From assembly GCA_024684455.1 (NCBI GenBank), contig JAIKWU010000077.1, forward strand, positions 62,001-126,000: a DNA stretch of 64,000 nt, in the 5' to 3' direction. The DNA comes from Bacteroidaceae bacterium. Lineage in GTDB: Bacteria; Bacteroidota; Bacteroidia; Bacteroidales; Bacteroidaceae. Under the pieces are notes generated by a model, which saw only the letters and a list, made by a program, of their open reading frames with translations, made no database searches and was not told the DNA's origin. Of this stretch, positions 15,624 to 25,355 are shown in pieces. The translations under genes and the position numbers were made by a program. The number at the start of each line of letters is the position of its first letter. The stretch's first letter is position 1.

Positions 15624-16819
15624 AGATATTAGTGACAGGTGCAAAGGGATTTGTAGGAAAAAACCTTTGCATTTCTTTATATAATATAATGAACGGAAAG
15701 GACCGTACTCGACCCAATCTGCAGATTGATGCTGTCTATGAGTACGACATTGATTCCACCTCTGACGACTTGGATTCGTATTGCAGTGACTGTGACTTCG
15801 TCTTCAATCTCGCAGGCGTCAATCGTCCACAAACACAGGAGGAGTTTATGCAGGGGAACTTCGGTTTTGCCTCTTTGCTACTTGACACGCTGAAGAAGCA
15901 TGGAAACCATTGTCCTGTCATGCTGAGTTCCTCTCAGCAGGCATCTCTTACAGGCCGTTTTGGAAATAGCGAATACGGCCGTAGCAAGAAGGCTGGTGAA
16001 GACCTTTTCTTAAAGTATGCAGAGGATACAAATGCAAAAGTGCTCATCTACCGCTTCCCGAATTTGTTTGGCAAATGGTGCCGACCCAATTATAACAGTG
16101 CTGTAGCCACATTCTGCAACAACATAGCCAATGACCTTCCCATACAAGTCAACGACCCTGCTGTAGAACTTGAATTGCTTTATATAGACGATCTAGTTCA
16201 GGAAATGCTGGATGCTCTTGAGGGCAACGAGCATCGCTGTGAATTTGAAGGATTAGAGGTAATTGAAGATAAAAAAGGCCGATATTGTTATGCTCCCATC
16301 ACCCACAAAGTGACATTGGGCAGAATCGTGGAACTTATTCATTTATTTGCTGCACAGCCATTAACACTCACAATCCCTGACATACCAGAAGGGTCATTTG
16401 AGAAGAAACTTTACTCCACTTATCTCAGTTATCTACCCAAAGAAAAAGTGGCCTTTCCGCTGAAAATGAATGTAGATGACCGTGGTTCATTTACAGAACT
16501 TCTTCACACACTCAACAGTGGGCAGGTAAGCATCAATATCAGTAAACCAGGCATTACGAAAGGACAACACTGGCATCACACCAAATGGGAATTCTTCATC
16601 GTTGTTGCAGGACATGGTCTTATTCAGGAACGTAAAATTGGGACAGACGAAGTAATGGAGTTTGAGGTAAGCGGTGATAAAATTGAAGCAGTTCACATGC
16701 TACCAGGCTATACCCATAACATTATCAACCTTTCAGACACTGATAATCTGGTCACGGTCATGTACTGCAATGAAATCTTCAATCCCAATAAGCCAGATAC
16801 ATTCTTTGAGAAAGTATAA
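15620..16819 (+). CDS. fnlB: UDP-4-keto-6-deoxy sugar reductase with cupin domain
   Basis: 399 residues in two parts, as in CapF/FnlB. Residues 1-250 are an SDR reductase (NAD(P) site TGAKGFVG at 6-13; catalytic YGRSK near residue 119). Residues about 275-399 form a cupin with the metal-binding motif GQHWHHTKWEFF. The enzyme first epimerises at C3 in the cupin and then reduces the 4-keto group to give UDP-N-acetyl-L-talosamine-type product, which FnlC then converts. Translation overlaps fnlA. A terminator-like hairpin follows at 16917-16950, before fnlC. Confidence 0.9.
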   Translation: MKILVTGAKGFVGKNLCISLYNIMNGKDRTRPNLQIDAVYEYDIDSTSDDLDSYCSDCDFVFNLAGVNRPQTQEEFMQGNFGFASLLLDTLKKHGNHCPVMLSSSQQASLTGRFGNSEYGRSKKAGEDLFLKYAEDTNAKVLIYRFPNLFGKWCRPNYNSAVATFCNNIANDLPIQVNDPAVELELLYIDDLVQEMLDALEGNEHRCEFEGLEVIEDKKGRYCYAPITHKVTLGRIVELIHLFAAQPLTLTIPDIPEGSFEKKLYSTYLSYLPKEKVAFPLKMNVDDRGSFTELLHTLNSGQVSINISKPGITKGQHWHHTKWEFFIVVAGHGLIQERKIGTDEVMEFEVSGDKIEAVHMLPGYTHNIINLSDTDNLVTVMYCNEIFNPNKPDTFFEKV

Positions 16820-16916
16820 CATCTAAAAACACGCAAGAAACGAAAAAATAATGGCGTTACCTTGCAATCACAGGTTATCAACTGGGACTGTTGGTGAACT
16901 TTAACGCAAAAAGGAT

Positions 16917-16950
16917 AACACCCGAACGCATCGTTCGGTATTAGTGTTTT
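16917..16950 (+). terminator. Hairpin inside the operon, fnlB/fnlC gap
   Basis: CCGAACG (16922-16928) pairs with CGTTCGG (16932-16938), extended by AACAC/GTGTT and followed by a T-run. It would act as an intrinsic terminator unless antitermination is active. Confidence 0.65.
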
Positions 16951-16996
16951 TCGAGTATTTCGATGTGACTATAAAAGGATGTAACAATAAAAGTAT

Positions 16997-18157
16997 ATGA
17001 GTGTTTTTAAGAATAACGGGAAACTGAAACTTCTTATTATCGTGGGCACACGTCCCGAAATTATCCGCTTGGCTGCGGTCATCAACAAATGCCGCAAGTA
17101 CTTCGACACGCTGTTGGCTCATACAGGCCAGAACTATGATTACAACCTCAACGGTGTCTTTTTCAAAGATCTGAAACTGGCCGATCCCGACATCTATATG
17201 GAGGCTGTAGGCAATGACCTCGGCGAAACGATGGGCAACATCATTGCTAAGTCGTATCAACTCATGGTAGAGGTAAAGCCAGATGCTGTATTGGTACTGG
17301 GCGATACAAACTCCTGCCTGAGTGTCATCGGTGCCAAGCGCTTGCATATCCCCATCTTCCACATGGAGGCCGGTAACCGCTGCAAAGACGAATGCCTTCC
17401 AGAGGAAACCAATCGTCGCATTGTCGATATCATATCCGACGTGAACCTCGCATATTCGGAACACGCCCGTCGCTACTTGGCTGATTGTGGGCTACCTAAG
17501 GAACGCACCTACGTGACCGGTAGTCCAATGGCAGAAGTGCTACATGAAAACCTTGCTGAGATAGAGGCTTCGGACATCCACCAGCGACTCGGATTGGAAA
17601 AAGGCAAGTATATCCTGCTCTCTGCTCATCGGGAGGAGAATATCGACACGGAGAAGAACTTTCTCAGTCTCTTTACGGCTATCAACCGAATGGCTGAGAA
17701 GTACGATATGCCCATCCTTTATTCATGCCATCCTCGCAGCCGCAAACGTCTGGAACAAAGCGGATTCCGACTTGACAAGCGTGTCATCCAGCACGAACCG
17801 CTTGGATTCCATGACTACAACTGCCTGCAGATGAATGCCTTCTGCGTGGTAAGCGACTCAGGCACCCTACCAGAGGAAAGCAGTTTCTTCACCAGCGTAG
17901 GTCATCCGTTCCCTGCCATCTGTATCCGTACATCGACAGAACGTCCTGAGGCTCTCGACAAAGCATGTTTCTTCATCGCAGGCATTGATGAAAAATCACT
18001 CCTCCAGGCCGTTGATACCGCCGTTGAGATGAACAGAAATAGCGACCACGGCATTCCCGTTCCCGACTACGTTGAGGAAAACGTATCGACAAAGGTTGTC
18101 AAGATTATCCAGTCGTACACGGGCATCGTCAACAAGATGGTCTGGCGAAAGTTCTAA
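16997..18157 (+). CDS. fnlC: UDP-N-acetylglucosamine 2-epimerase family enzyme (FnlC)
   Basis: 386 residues, the WecB/CapG fold. It performs the last step, C2 epimerisation of the talosamine derivative to UDP-N-acetyl-L-fucosamine. Family motifs: VGTRPEIIRLA at 16-26, HTGQNYD, GDTNSCLS, HMEAGNRC, PEETNRRIVD, SAHREENID and SDSGTLPEE. It is separated from fnlB by 177 bp containing the hairpin at 16917-16950, unlike the tight spacing elsewhere in this operon. Together the three genes form a complete FucNAc cassette. Confidence 0.9.
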   Translation: MSVFKNNGKLKLLIIVGTRPEIIRLAAVINKCRKYFDTLLAHTGQNYDYNLNGVFFKDLKLADPDIYMEAVGNDLGETMGNIIAKSYQLMVEVKPDAVLVLGDTNSCLSVIGAKRLHIPIFHMEAGNRCKDECLPEETNRRIVDIISDVNLAYSEHARRYLADCGLPKERTYVTGSPMAEVLHENLAEIEASDIHQRLGLEKGKYILLSAHREENIDTEKNFLSLFTAINRMAEKYDMPILYSCHPRSRKRLEQSGFRLDKRVIQHEPLGFHDYNCLQMNAFCVVSDSGTLPEESSFFTSVGHPFPAICIRTSTERPEALDKACFFIAGIDEKSLLQAVDTAVEMNRNSDHGIPVPDYVEENVSTKVVKIIQSYTGIVNKMVWRKF

Positions 18158-18160
18158 AAA

Positions 18161-19384
18161 ATGAAGATCCTACAGATAAATTCTGTTTGTGACAGGGGAA
18201 GTACAGGTAGAACTACCCGCGAGTTGGCCGATGTTTTATTAAATGAGGGGCACGAGTGCTATGTTGCCTACGGTCAAGGAACCTCTACATATCCATTCAG
18301 TTTTAAGATTGGCGGCAAATACGAGAACCATTTTCACAATCTTTTTTACACCCGTATTTTAGGTCTTCATGGATATGGAACTCATTGCGGTACAAAACGA
18401 TTGATTAAATGGATTGAGCAAAATAGGCCAGACATTATCCACCTTCGTAATCTTCATGCCAATTATCTCAACTATCCGATGCTTTTTCGCTGCATCATCA
18501 AGAACAAGATTCCTGTAGTGTTTACCTTACACGACTGTTTTAATTTCACAGGAAAGTGCTCACACTATACGGCAAAAGGATGTTACAAATGGCAAAAAGA
18601 ATGTTACAACTGCCCTCTTATTCATACAACGGCTCCAAGTTGGTTTTTTGACCATTCACGAAAGATATTCAGGGAGAAAAAAAGTTTTTATAGCAATATC
18701 CCAAAGATGACGGTTGTTGCAGTTTCCAAGTGGTTAATGCATGAAGCAGAACAATCTATTCTTGCGGGCAATGGTCATCGGATAACTTATATTTATAACT
18801 GGATTGATTACAATAAGTTTCATCGGTCATCAGACGAACAGATTTCTCTTTTTTATAAGAAATACAAATTGTCACCAGAAAAGAAGTATTTAATTTCAGT
18901 GAGTCAAGGATGGGACAAGAACAGTAGTAGATTTAGGGACGCTCAGGCACTGGCCAAAGCATTGCCAGACAATTACAAACTGATACTTATTGGTGGAACA
19001 GCAAGAGGAACAGAAATTCCTGCTCCAATCCTTCATATTCCTTACATAGAAGGAAACGAGGAATTATCAACCGCCTATTCAATGGCGGATTCCTATGTTC
19101 ACTTGTCGGTTGAAGATACCTTCGGAAAAGTGATTGCAGAGGCTATGTGCTGTGGAACAGTCCCCATCACGTTCGACAGTACGGCTTGTGGCGAGATTCC
19201 TGGTCCTTACGGCATCGTGGTGGCTCCTCATGATATAGATGCTATTGTAAAATCATTGTCACACCTTGACGAACTGAAAGAAAATAAAGATGAGATGCTT
19301 CAGTATGTTCGTGATAATTATGATTATCATACGAATGCTGCTAAATATATTGATCTGTATAAAGAATTATTAATAAATAAATAG
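18161..19384 (+). CDS. Glycosyltransferase family 4
   Basis: 407 residues, GT-B fold. The N-terminus MKILQINSVCDRGSTGRTTR carries the glycine-rich acceptor loop. A cysteine-rich segment HDCFNFTGKCSHYT...CYNCP, common in WcaC-like transferases, lies near residues 123-152. The nucleotide-sugar site is EDTFGKVIAEAMCCGTVP (E-x7-E pattern, about 318-335). It starts 3 bases after the FucNAc cassette, so FucNAc transfer is a reasonable guess, not shown. From here on, third codon positions become clearly A/T-rich compared with fnlA-fnlC. Confidence 0.85.
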   Translation: MKILQINSVCDRGSTGRTTRELADVLLNEGHECYVAYGQGTSTYPFSFKIGGKYENHFHNLFYTRILGLHGYGTHCGTKRLIKWIEQNRPDIIHLRNLHANYLNYPMLFRCIIKNKIPVVFTLHDCFNFTGKCSHYTAKGCYKWQKECYNCPLIHTTAPSWFFDHSRKIFREKKSFYSNIPKMTVVAVSKWLMHEAEQSILAGNGHRITYIYNWIDYNKFHRSSDEQISLFYKKYKLSPEKKYLISVSQGWDKNSSRFRDAQALAKALPDNYKLILIGGTARGTEIPAPILHIPYIEGNEELSTAYSMADSYVHLSVEDTFGKVIAEAMCCGTVPITFDSTACGEIPGPYGIVVAPHDIDAIVKSLSHLDELKENKDEMLQYVRDNYDYHTNAAKYIDLYKELLINK

Positions 19385-19391
19385 ATACAAA

Positions 19392-20147
19392 ATGATTAAT
19401 GTTGGAATTATCGGATGCGGTTTCGTTGGTGGTGCTCTAAAAGATTGGTTGGAGCATAATAATCCAGAGTGTAAGTTGTTTATTAGTGACCCTCCGAAAG
19501 GTTATCATGATGATTTGAGCAATATAGATATTGCATTTCTGCAGATTCATGTACCTACGGAGGATGATGGAACACAGGACTTACGTCTTATGACAGAGTT
19601 GATAAAGAATCTTCCCGATGTACCTGTATTTGTCCGTACTACTATACTTCCTGGAACCAGTGAAAGACTTTCCCGTGAAACAGGTCATCGGGTACACTAT
19701 ATGCCAGAGTTTCTCACCGAGCGCACACATATTGAGGATTTCAAAAAGCAGACAATGGTCTTCACTGGTGCTCATGAGTTGCTTACGAAAATTTTTGTAG
19801 GGAAAAAATTTACCGTTATGACACCTTTGGAGGCCGAATTGACCAAATACATGCATAATGTTTTCGGTGCTTATAAAGTTACATACTTTAATGCTTGCCG
19901 TGAGTACTGTGAGCAGATGGGTGCTGACTGGCGCAAGGTTCATACGGGTGTTCTTCTCTCTGGTTATATCAACGACACCCATACCTATGTACCTGGTCCT
20001 GATGGCAAGTTTGGATATGGTGGAAAGTGTTTTCCAAAGGATGTCAATGCCTTTGCAAAGATGACCGAAGGAACGCCCCTCGGAACTCTTCTTGAGCACC
20101 TTCATGAACTTAACGTCCATTTCCGTGGTGTTGAGGAACACATCTAA
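19392..20147 (+). CDS. Short UDP-glucose/GDP-mannose dehydrogenase-like protein
   Basis: 251 residues. It has the N-terminal NAD domain (GIIGCGFVGGAL from residue 5; RTTILPGTSERL) and the central domain with PEFLTE, AELTKYMHNVFGAYKVTYFN and the catalytic cysteine in YGGKCFPKD. The C-terminal UDP-binding Rossmann domain of full-length enzymes (about 390-440 residues) is absent: the gene stops about 30 residues after the cysteine motif. All residues needed for hydride transfer appear present, so this may be a complete small member of the family, or one working with another sugar-binding partner. A naturally truncated, inactive form cannot be excluded. Confidence 0.75.
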   Translation: MINVGIIGCGFVGGALKDWLEHNNPECKLFISDPPKGYHDDLSNIDIAFLQIHVPTEDDGTQDLRLMTELIKNLPDVPVFVRTTILPGTSERLSRETGHRVHYMPEFLTERTHIEDFKKQTMVFTGAHELLTKIFVGKKFTVMTPLEAELTKYMHNVFGAYKVTYFNACREYCEQMGADWRKVHTGVLLSGYINDTHTYVPGPDGKFGYGGKCFPKDVNAFAKMTEGTPLGTLLEHLHELNVHFRGVEEHI

Positions 20148-20410
20148 ACTAACATTTTTATCAATCACTTCATCAGGACTTCCTTATCCGTATTATCCGA
20201 CACAAGAGCAATGTGGAAATGTGTATGATGTGAAAAGAATTCTGAATAGGAATGTCATTGATGGATAGTTAAAATAGTGTTATCGATTTCTACATACTGA
20301 ATGCCAACAGATTGAGAAAATGCTAAAATTGGAGCACTTGCTATTGTCAACAGATGTTCTATCAGAAAGTGTGGCAGTTGGAGTTCCCATAATCATTATG
20401 AAATTTGAGA

Positions 20411-21415
20411 ATGGAACAGCAAATATCTAATAAGATCTCTTGGGTAACCCTTGCAAAGTTTTTGGGTCTCTATTTGATGGTATTAGGACATATGCAGTTG
20501 GTTGATTCTAATACTAGTGCTTTTATTTATACATTCCATATGCCTTTGTTTTTTATACTATCGGGAATGTTTACCAAAGAGACTAATAATCCAACAGAAA
20601 CAGGAAAGAAATTATATGAAAAATTACTGTTACCGTTTTTGTTAATTGCCTCTGTTTGGTGCATTATTTATATGGGGCTTTGGATAAAAAACGGTATCAT
20701 TGACCTTTGTTATTGGTCGAACTATATATTAGGATCCTTTATATCTCCAGGAAAAACGCTCGGCTCATTGCATACACTCAAACAACCATTATGGTTTCTC
20801 TTGGCATTGGCAGAAATAAAATTTATAGCAGTCTTCATCAAAAATCACAAACTTCTAATAATCTTTTCTATTGTATGTATTATTATCATTTTGTTGTTGC
20901 ATCATTTTAACATGGTTCTCCCTTTTGCAATAGATTCGGCTTTTTTTGCTTTTCCCTTTTTCGCTATTGGCAAAATGATTCGTAATTCATTCTTAACAGA
21001 GTCAAAAAAAATAAGTACACTACTGTTATTGTTATTCTTTCTATTTACAGGAATCGGAACTTATATCATCTATCTTATAAATGGTGACGTTGATACAAAC
21101 AACTGTATTTTTGGGAATTATATTGTTCTATATTATTTAGGTGGGTTTACAGGTTCTATCTGTATTTTCACATTATCCCAAATAATTTCCAGGTTCTATC
21201 AAGCAACTGGACCAATAAACACACTAGTAGTGGGCGCAACTTTAATAATTGGTTTTAGTAGCAATCTGTCATCTATTATTCGGGAAATACTCCCATTCTT
21301 GGGCACATCCAACATTGGTGGTATAGCCATTGCCCTCTTAACGATGGCCGCCCTCTACCCATTTATCCTATTAGCACAAAAATACTTTCCGGCCATTTTA
21401 GGAAAAAGAAAGTAA
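20411..21415 (+). CDS. Membrane acyltransferase (acyltransferase family 3)
   Basis: 334 residues from ATG 20411; a TTG two codons earlier is less likely. About ten hydrophobic helices. The first helix region WVTLAKFLGLYLMVLGHMQL carries the histidine (LGHM) that marks the family 3 acyltransferases, which O-acetylate sugars using acetyl-CoA across the membrane. FHMPLFFILSGMF is the next typical motif. Likely decorates the repeat unit with an acetyl group. The preceding 263-bp gap is the longest within the operon and shows no convincing gene or promoter. Confidence 0.82.
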   Translation: MEQQISNKISWVTLAKFLGLYLMVLGHMQLVDSNTSAFIYTFHMPLFFILSGMFTKETNNPTETGKKLYEKLLLPFLLIASVWCIIYMGLWIKNGIIDLCYWSNYILGSFISPGKTLGSLHTLKQPLWFLLALAEIKFIAVFIKNHKLLIIFSIVCIIIILLLHHFNMVLPFAIDSAFFAFPFFAIGKMIRNSFLTESKKISTLLLLLFFLFTGIGTYIIYLINGDVDTNNCIFGNYIVLYYLGGFTGSICIFTLSQIISRFYQATGPINTLVVGATLIIGFSSNLSSIIREILPFLGTSNIGGIAIALLTMAALYPFILLAQKYFPAILGKRK

Positions 21416-21420
21416 CTGGC

Positions 21421-22971
21421 ATGTCATCCATTCCCCAGACCAACAATAAGACCATTGCAAAAAACACATTCTTCTTGTATTTGAGAATGTTGTTATATAT
21501 TGGCGTCAGTTTGTACTCTTCGCGGGTAGTACTGAACACACTAGGCGTTGAGGATTATGGTTTATATGGTATCGTAGGTGGTGTTGTGATGATGTTTAAC
21601 TTTTTGAATTCCACAATGAGCGGTGCCACCAGTCGCTTCATCACCTATGCATTGGGCAAAAATGATGAAGATGATGTTTCAGCAACCTTTTCATCTGCTA
21701 TCATTGTGCAGTTAGGTATTGCCTTGGTGGTATTTTGCTTGTCCGAGACGATTGGGTTATGGTTCTTAGAATATAAGTTGGTTATTCCGGAGGGGCGAAT
21801 GATGGCAGCCCGAATTGTTTATCAACTCAGCATTCTGGCAATGTTGGTACGTATTACTCAAGTACCATATAATGCCTCTATTATTGCTTACGAGAAAATG
21901 GATGTCTATGCCTATGTTGAATTGCTAGACGTTTTTCTGAAATTGGGAATCGTTTATCTACTGCTCATTGGGAACTTCGATAAACTAATTATGTATGCCG
22001 TATTAGTTGTGGTCGTAAATGTAATAATAACACTAATCTATAGATTCTATTGTCACAGAAAATTTACGACATGTAGATTCCATTGGACAATCAATAGAAA
22101 AAAAGTCATACCTATGTTGTCATTTTCCGGTTGGGATTTATTTGGCAACATGTCAAGTACGTTGAATCATCAAGGCATCAATGTACTTATCAACATGTTT
22201 TTTGGAGTCGTTTATAACGCAGCAAGTTCGGTGGCAACCAGTGTAAAAGGGATACTTGAAACGCTTTCCGCTAATGTCATTCAGGCGTTTCGTCCACAAA
22301 TTGTTAAAAACTATGCTAGTGGCCACTACGAACGGATGGAGAGTTTGATGTATAATGGTTTGAAGTTTTCTTTATTGTTATTCATATTGTTTATGGTTCC
22401 GATGACCTTTGAAGTTCAAAAAATACTTGAGTTATGGTTGGGCATTGTGCCAGATTTTGCTGCTGTTTTTTGTCGATTAATGCTGATAGCCAGCCTGTTT
22501 AATTTAATTAACAAAATTCTAACTATTAGCATATCTGCTACAGGTTACATGAAAAGAATTAGTTTAATAACAGGCAGTATTTATCTTCTAGCACTACCTG
22601 TTATTTATGTTGTTTTTAAGTTATTTGATGTTTCTCCATCAGCAGCTTATATTGTAGTCATCGGCTCTATGGGTATTGTTGTCCTCTCGAATGTTATTAT
22701 ACTAAAGAAACAGGTTCCCCAACTTAATCCTTTTCATTATCTGAAAGGTGTGGTTGAACCTGTCATCGTGTTAATGGTTTCTGTTCTTCCTGTCATTCCT
22801 ATTTTAGTTTTGATGGAAAGTAGTTTTGTGAGGGTAGTTCTTGTCTTTGGAATTTTTGGGATGACCCTGGCCCTCCTTACTTATTTTTTTTGTATTAATC
22901 AGGCCATGCGGGTCAAGGTAAATCAGCAGATAGTTTCATATTTTCGTCGTTTACAAAGGAAAAAGAAATAA
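21421..22971 (+). CDS. wzx: Lipid-linked repeat-unit flippase (Wzx-like)
   Basis: 516 residues with about 12-14 membrane helices spread over the whole length and a basic C-terminal tail (RRLQRKKK). The N-terminal pattern SRVVLNTLGVEDYGLYGIVG is typical of polysaccharide exporters of the MATE-like superfamily. It should flip undecaprenyl-linked repeat units to the periplasm for the polymerase encoded at 27889. It follows the acyltransferase by 5 bp and precedes the unusual kinase-like protein by 10 bp. Confidence 0.88.
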   Translation: MSSIPQTNNKTIAKNTFFLYLRMLLYIGVSLYSSRVVLNTLGVEDYGLYGIVGGVVMMFNFLNSTMSGATSRFITYALGKNDEDDVSATFSSAIIVQLGIALVVFCLSETIGLWFLEYKLVIPEGRMMAARIVYQLSILAMLVRITQVPYNASIIAYEKMDVYAYVELLDVFLKLGIVYLLLIGNFDKLIMYAVLVVVVNVIITLIYRFYCHRKFTTCRFHWTINRKKVIPMLSFSGWDLFGNMSSTLNHQGINVLINMFFGVVYNAASSVATSVKGILETLSANVIQAFRPQIVKNYASGHYERMESLMYNGLKFSLLLFILFMVPMTFEVQKILELWLGIVPDFAAVFCRLMLIASLFNLINKILTISISATGYMKRISLITGSIYLLALPVIYVVFKLFDVSPSAAYIVVIGSMGIVVLSNVIILKKQVPQLNPFHYLKGVVEPVIVLMVSVLPVIPILVLMESSFVRVVLVFGIFGMTLALLTYFFCINQAMRVKVNQQIVSYFRRLQRKKK

Positions 22972-22981
22972 CTCCAAGTAA

Positions 22982-24361
22982 ATGGTTCAAGTTAAACGTC
23001 AGAAAAAATATATTCCCTCATCTGAGATTAAACATCCGAATGGATACCATTCTGATTTGCTTGGATTTACATTTCAGTGGAAAGGACATTTTTTACGTGG
23101 AATACTACCAGAATCCGTTGAGATAGCACAACAGTATTTTGATTCCGGTTTCATTGATGAAATATGTGGTAAGGGATTATTTCCTAAAACATGGATTTCA
23201 GATTTTGAGAATGAAGAGTTTGCATTTATCATTGAACACGAAATGATGAAACCTCAACTCTACTCCACCGACTGGAATTTCTCAATGCTGCGTGATGCAG
23301 CAGTTTTGGTGCTTGATATAGCAAAAATCGCGAAGAGATACGGCTATAATATGATTGACTGCCACAAATTGAATGTAATGTTCAAATATGGTAGACCAAT
23401 GTACGTGGACCTGGGTTCTTTCATTTTATGCGAAGAAGGCTCTTCTGCATGGAGGCCATACCTGTCGTTCCTGCGCTCATACTATTATATTCTGGACATC
23501 TGGCATAAGGGTGCAGGGCAGATAGCAAAGCGCTCCATGACGCCTGGTGTGGAGTTTAATCTCAGAGACTACCATTTGTTCAAAAATCCTATCTGGCGAC
23601 TTTGTCCAGGTATGATTGAACGCATCTACGGACTCAGGGGGACGCTTCATGCCTTTGCAACGACAAGCTTTGACAACATACGGAACAAGTTGAAAAACCG
23701 TTCAAATCTGTATAAAGAGCTTGTCCTTTCGGCAAAGAAAACCATAAACTTCCTGAAACCCATCAAAAGTCAGCGACAGTGTTCGATGAACTGCATGAAA
23801 TCCCAGATTCAGAAAATGCACCTTTCTCCAGTATCCTCGGTTACGCAATCTTCAGAATTCAATCAAGACATCGTTCAGGTAATAAATACATACGTCTCTG
23901 CTCATTCTGCAACTATATTCGAATGTAACTCACCATCCCTGCTGTCAAGCATATTGGATAAGACCTCTGTCAGTGAAATGATTGCCGTTCATGAAAACGA
24001 ATATATGTCGGAGTCTATCTACAAAGCCGTTAACGAACAGCAGTTGGCAGTGACGTGTACCTACTACCAGATTTCAGAAGGTGGCCTGCTGATACGCGGA
24101 CGTTTTCCCGAAGACAGGTTTAAGTCGGATGTGGCTATTGCACTCAATTATAAGCCTCAGTCTGGCATTCGTGGAATCCATTCCTCCCTGTGGTTTGTCC
24201 ATGAACGTATGCAGTATTCCAGTCAGGGCAAAGTTATCTTCATGATTCCTAGAACGCGTCAGGACATAGTTGAGGCTCTATCAAAAAAATATAGCATTCA
24301 AGCCATCACGGTCCACGGTGGCATGTGCGTTGTCATTGAAGAAAAGAAAAGCGACCTTTGA
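22982..24361 (+). CDS. Kinase-like protein of unknown role
   Basis: 459 residues; not assigned to a named family with confidence. The segment GYNMIDCHKLNVMFKYGRPM then YVDLGSF has the order expected of a kinase-like fold: a catalytic-loop aspartate and asparagine (D126, N131) and a metal aspartate in place of DFG (D143). Similar segments occur in front of methyltransferase domains in nodulation-type NoeA-like proteins. The C-terminal 170 residues (from about 290) look like a Rossmann-type alpha/beta region but no SAM-binding glycine motif is intact, so any methyltransferase domain would be degenerate. It is encoded between the flippase and a glycosyltransferase, suggesting action on a sugar or lipid-linked intermediate. 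Confidence 0.55.
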   Translation: MVQVKRQKKYIPSSEIKHPNGYHSDLLGFTFQWKGHFLRGILPESVEIAQQYFDSGFIDEICGKGLFPKTWISDFENEEFAFIIEHEMMKPQLYSTDWNFSMLRDAAVLVLDIAKIAKRYGYNMIDCHKLNVMFKYGRPMYVDLGSFILCEEGSSAWRPYLSFLRSYYYILDIWHKGAGQIAKRSMTPGVEFNLRDYHLFKNPIWRLCPGMIERIYGLRGTLHAFATTSFDNIRNKLKNRSNLYKELVLSAKKTINFLKPIKSQRQCSMNCMKSQIQKMHLSPVSSVTQSSEFNQDIVQVINTYVSAHSATIFECNSPSLLSSILDKTSVSEMIAVHENEYMSESIYKAVNEQQLAVTCTYYQISEGGLLIRGRFPEDRFKSDVAIALNYKPQSGIRGIHSSLWFVHERMQYSSQGKVIFMIPRTRQDIVEALSKKYSIQAITVHGGMCVVIEEKKSDL

Positions 24362-24365
24362 CTCC

Positions 24366-25355
24366 ATGACAAAAATTTCAGTCATAATCCCCGTCTATAA
24401 TGTGGAAGCCTATCTTCCGCAGTGCATCGATAGCGTGCTGTCGCAGACATTCACCGACTTTGAACTAATCCTCGTTGATGACGGTAGCAAAGACTCTTCC
24501 CTTGTCATCTGCCAGGATTACGCCAGTAAAGACATCCGCGTCAAAGTTATCCATCAGGATAATTCGGGCGTCAGCACCGCCCGCAACAAAGGTCTGGCGT
24601 CTGCAACAGGCACTTGGGTTACGTTTATAGACTCCGATGACTGGGTGGACGAAGATTTCTTGGAAAATTTCTGCATTAGTCTTAATCCCGATGCCGATGT
24701 CATCTGTCAGGGACTGAAATTCATCGACCATGCCAGCGAAAGCGTAAAACGTGAGCGCCGCTTCGGCAGCGACATGATAACCGCCCCCGATGATGAAGGC
24801 AAACTGGCACGATATGACGTACTTTCATTTGGAGTGACTGTTTGTAAGTGCTTTAAGATGTCGGTAATAAAAGACTTCGGTATTCTCTTTGACGAGAAAA
24901 TCGCATACCATGAAGATCATATCTTTACCCTTGAGTTCCTTTCACATTCAAAAAGCATTGTTACCGTAGATGCCTGCGGATACAATTACCGCTGTGGGCA
25001 CAATGCATCCTCACTGTCAAAACGCCGCCATCCCTGCAAGAACCAGGTCCGTGCCGGACAGCGCATGATGAAGGAACTGAGAACCATCGGGACACGTTTT
25101 CACCTTTCGGACAGTTATTTCAAAAAAATTGCCACTTTCGCACTCTCGCCTAAAATCGGAGCAGTGAGGATGGCATTTCAGGACAAGATTTCGAGAGCGG
25201 AAATGAAAGAGATGCTTTCTCCGCTGTCGGAATTTGCAAAATACTATTCCCCTGCAGACAAACGCTACCGCTTAATAAAATATCTGGCCAAAGACCCCTC
25301 TGGGTGTTCACTCTATGTGTTTTTTTTGCTGTTTCCCAAAATCTCTAAACAATGA
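24366..25355 (+). CDS. Glycosyltransferase family 2
   Basis: 329 residues from ATG 24366, giving MTKISVIIPVYNVEAYLPQC, the standard GT-A start; a longer frame upstream overlaps the previous gene and has no such match. The nucleotide site VDDGSKDSS and the metal motif DSDDW are both present within the first 100 residues. A C-terminal region with basic and aromatic residues follows. Its stop overlaps the next gene by 4 bases. Codon use in this gene and the first part of the next is more GC-rich than in the neighbours. Confidence 0.87.
   Translation: MTKISVIIPVYNVEAYLPQCIDSVLSQTFTDFELILVDDGSKDSSLVICQDYASKDIRVKVIHQDNSGVSTARNKGLASATGTWVTFIDSDDWVDEDFLENFCISLNPDADVICQGLKFIDHASESVKRERRFGSDMITAPDDEGKLARYDVLSFGVTVCKCFKMSVIKDFGILFDEKIAYHEDHIFTLEFLSHSKSIVTVDACGYNYRCGHNASSLSKRRHPCKNQVRAGQRMMKELRTIGTRFHLSDSYFKKIATFALSPKIGAVRMAFQDKISRAEMKEMLSPLSEFAKYYSPADKRYRLIKYLAKDPSGCSLYVFFLLFPKISKQ

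Noticed and set aside
20148-20410. A short open stretch (reading LPYPYYPTQEQCG) in the gap before the acyltransferase, as a gene remnant.
   Set aside because: It is under 45 codons, has no start and no recognisable relatives; probably chance.
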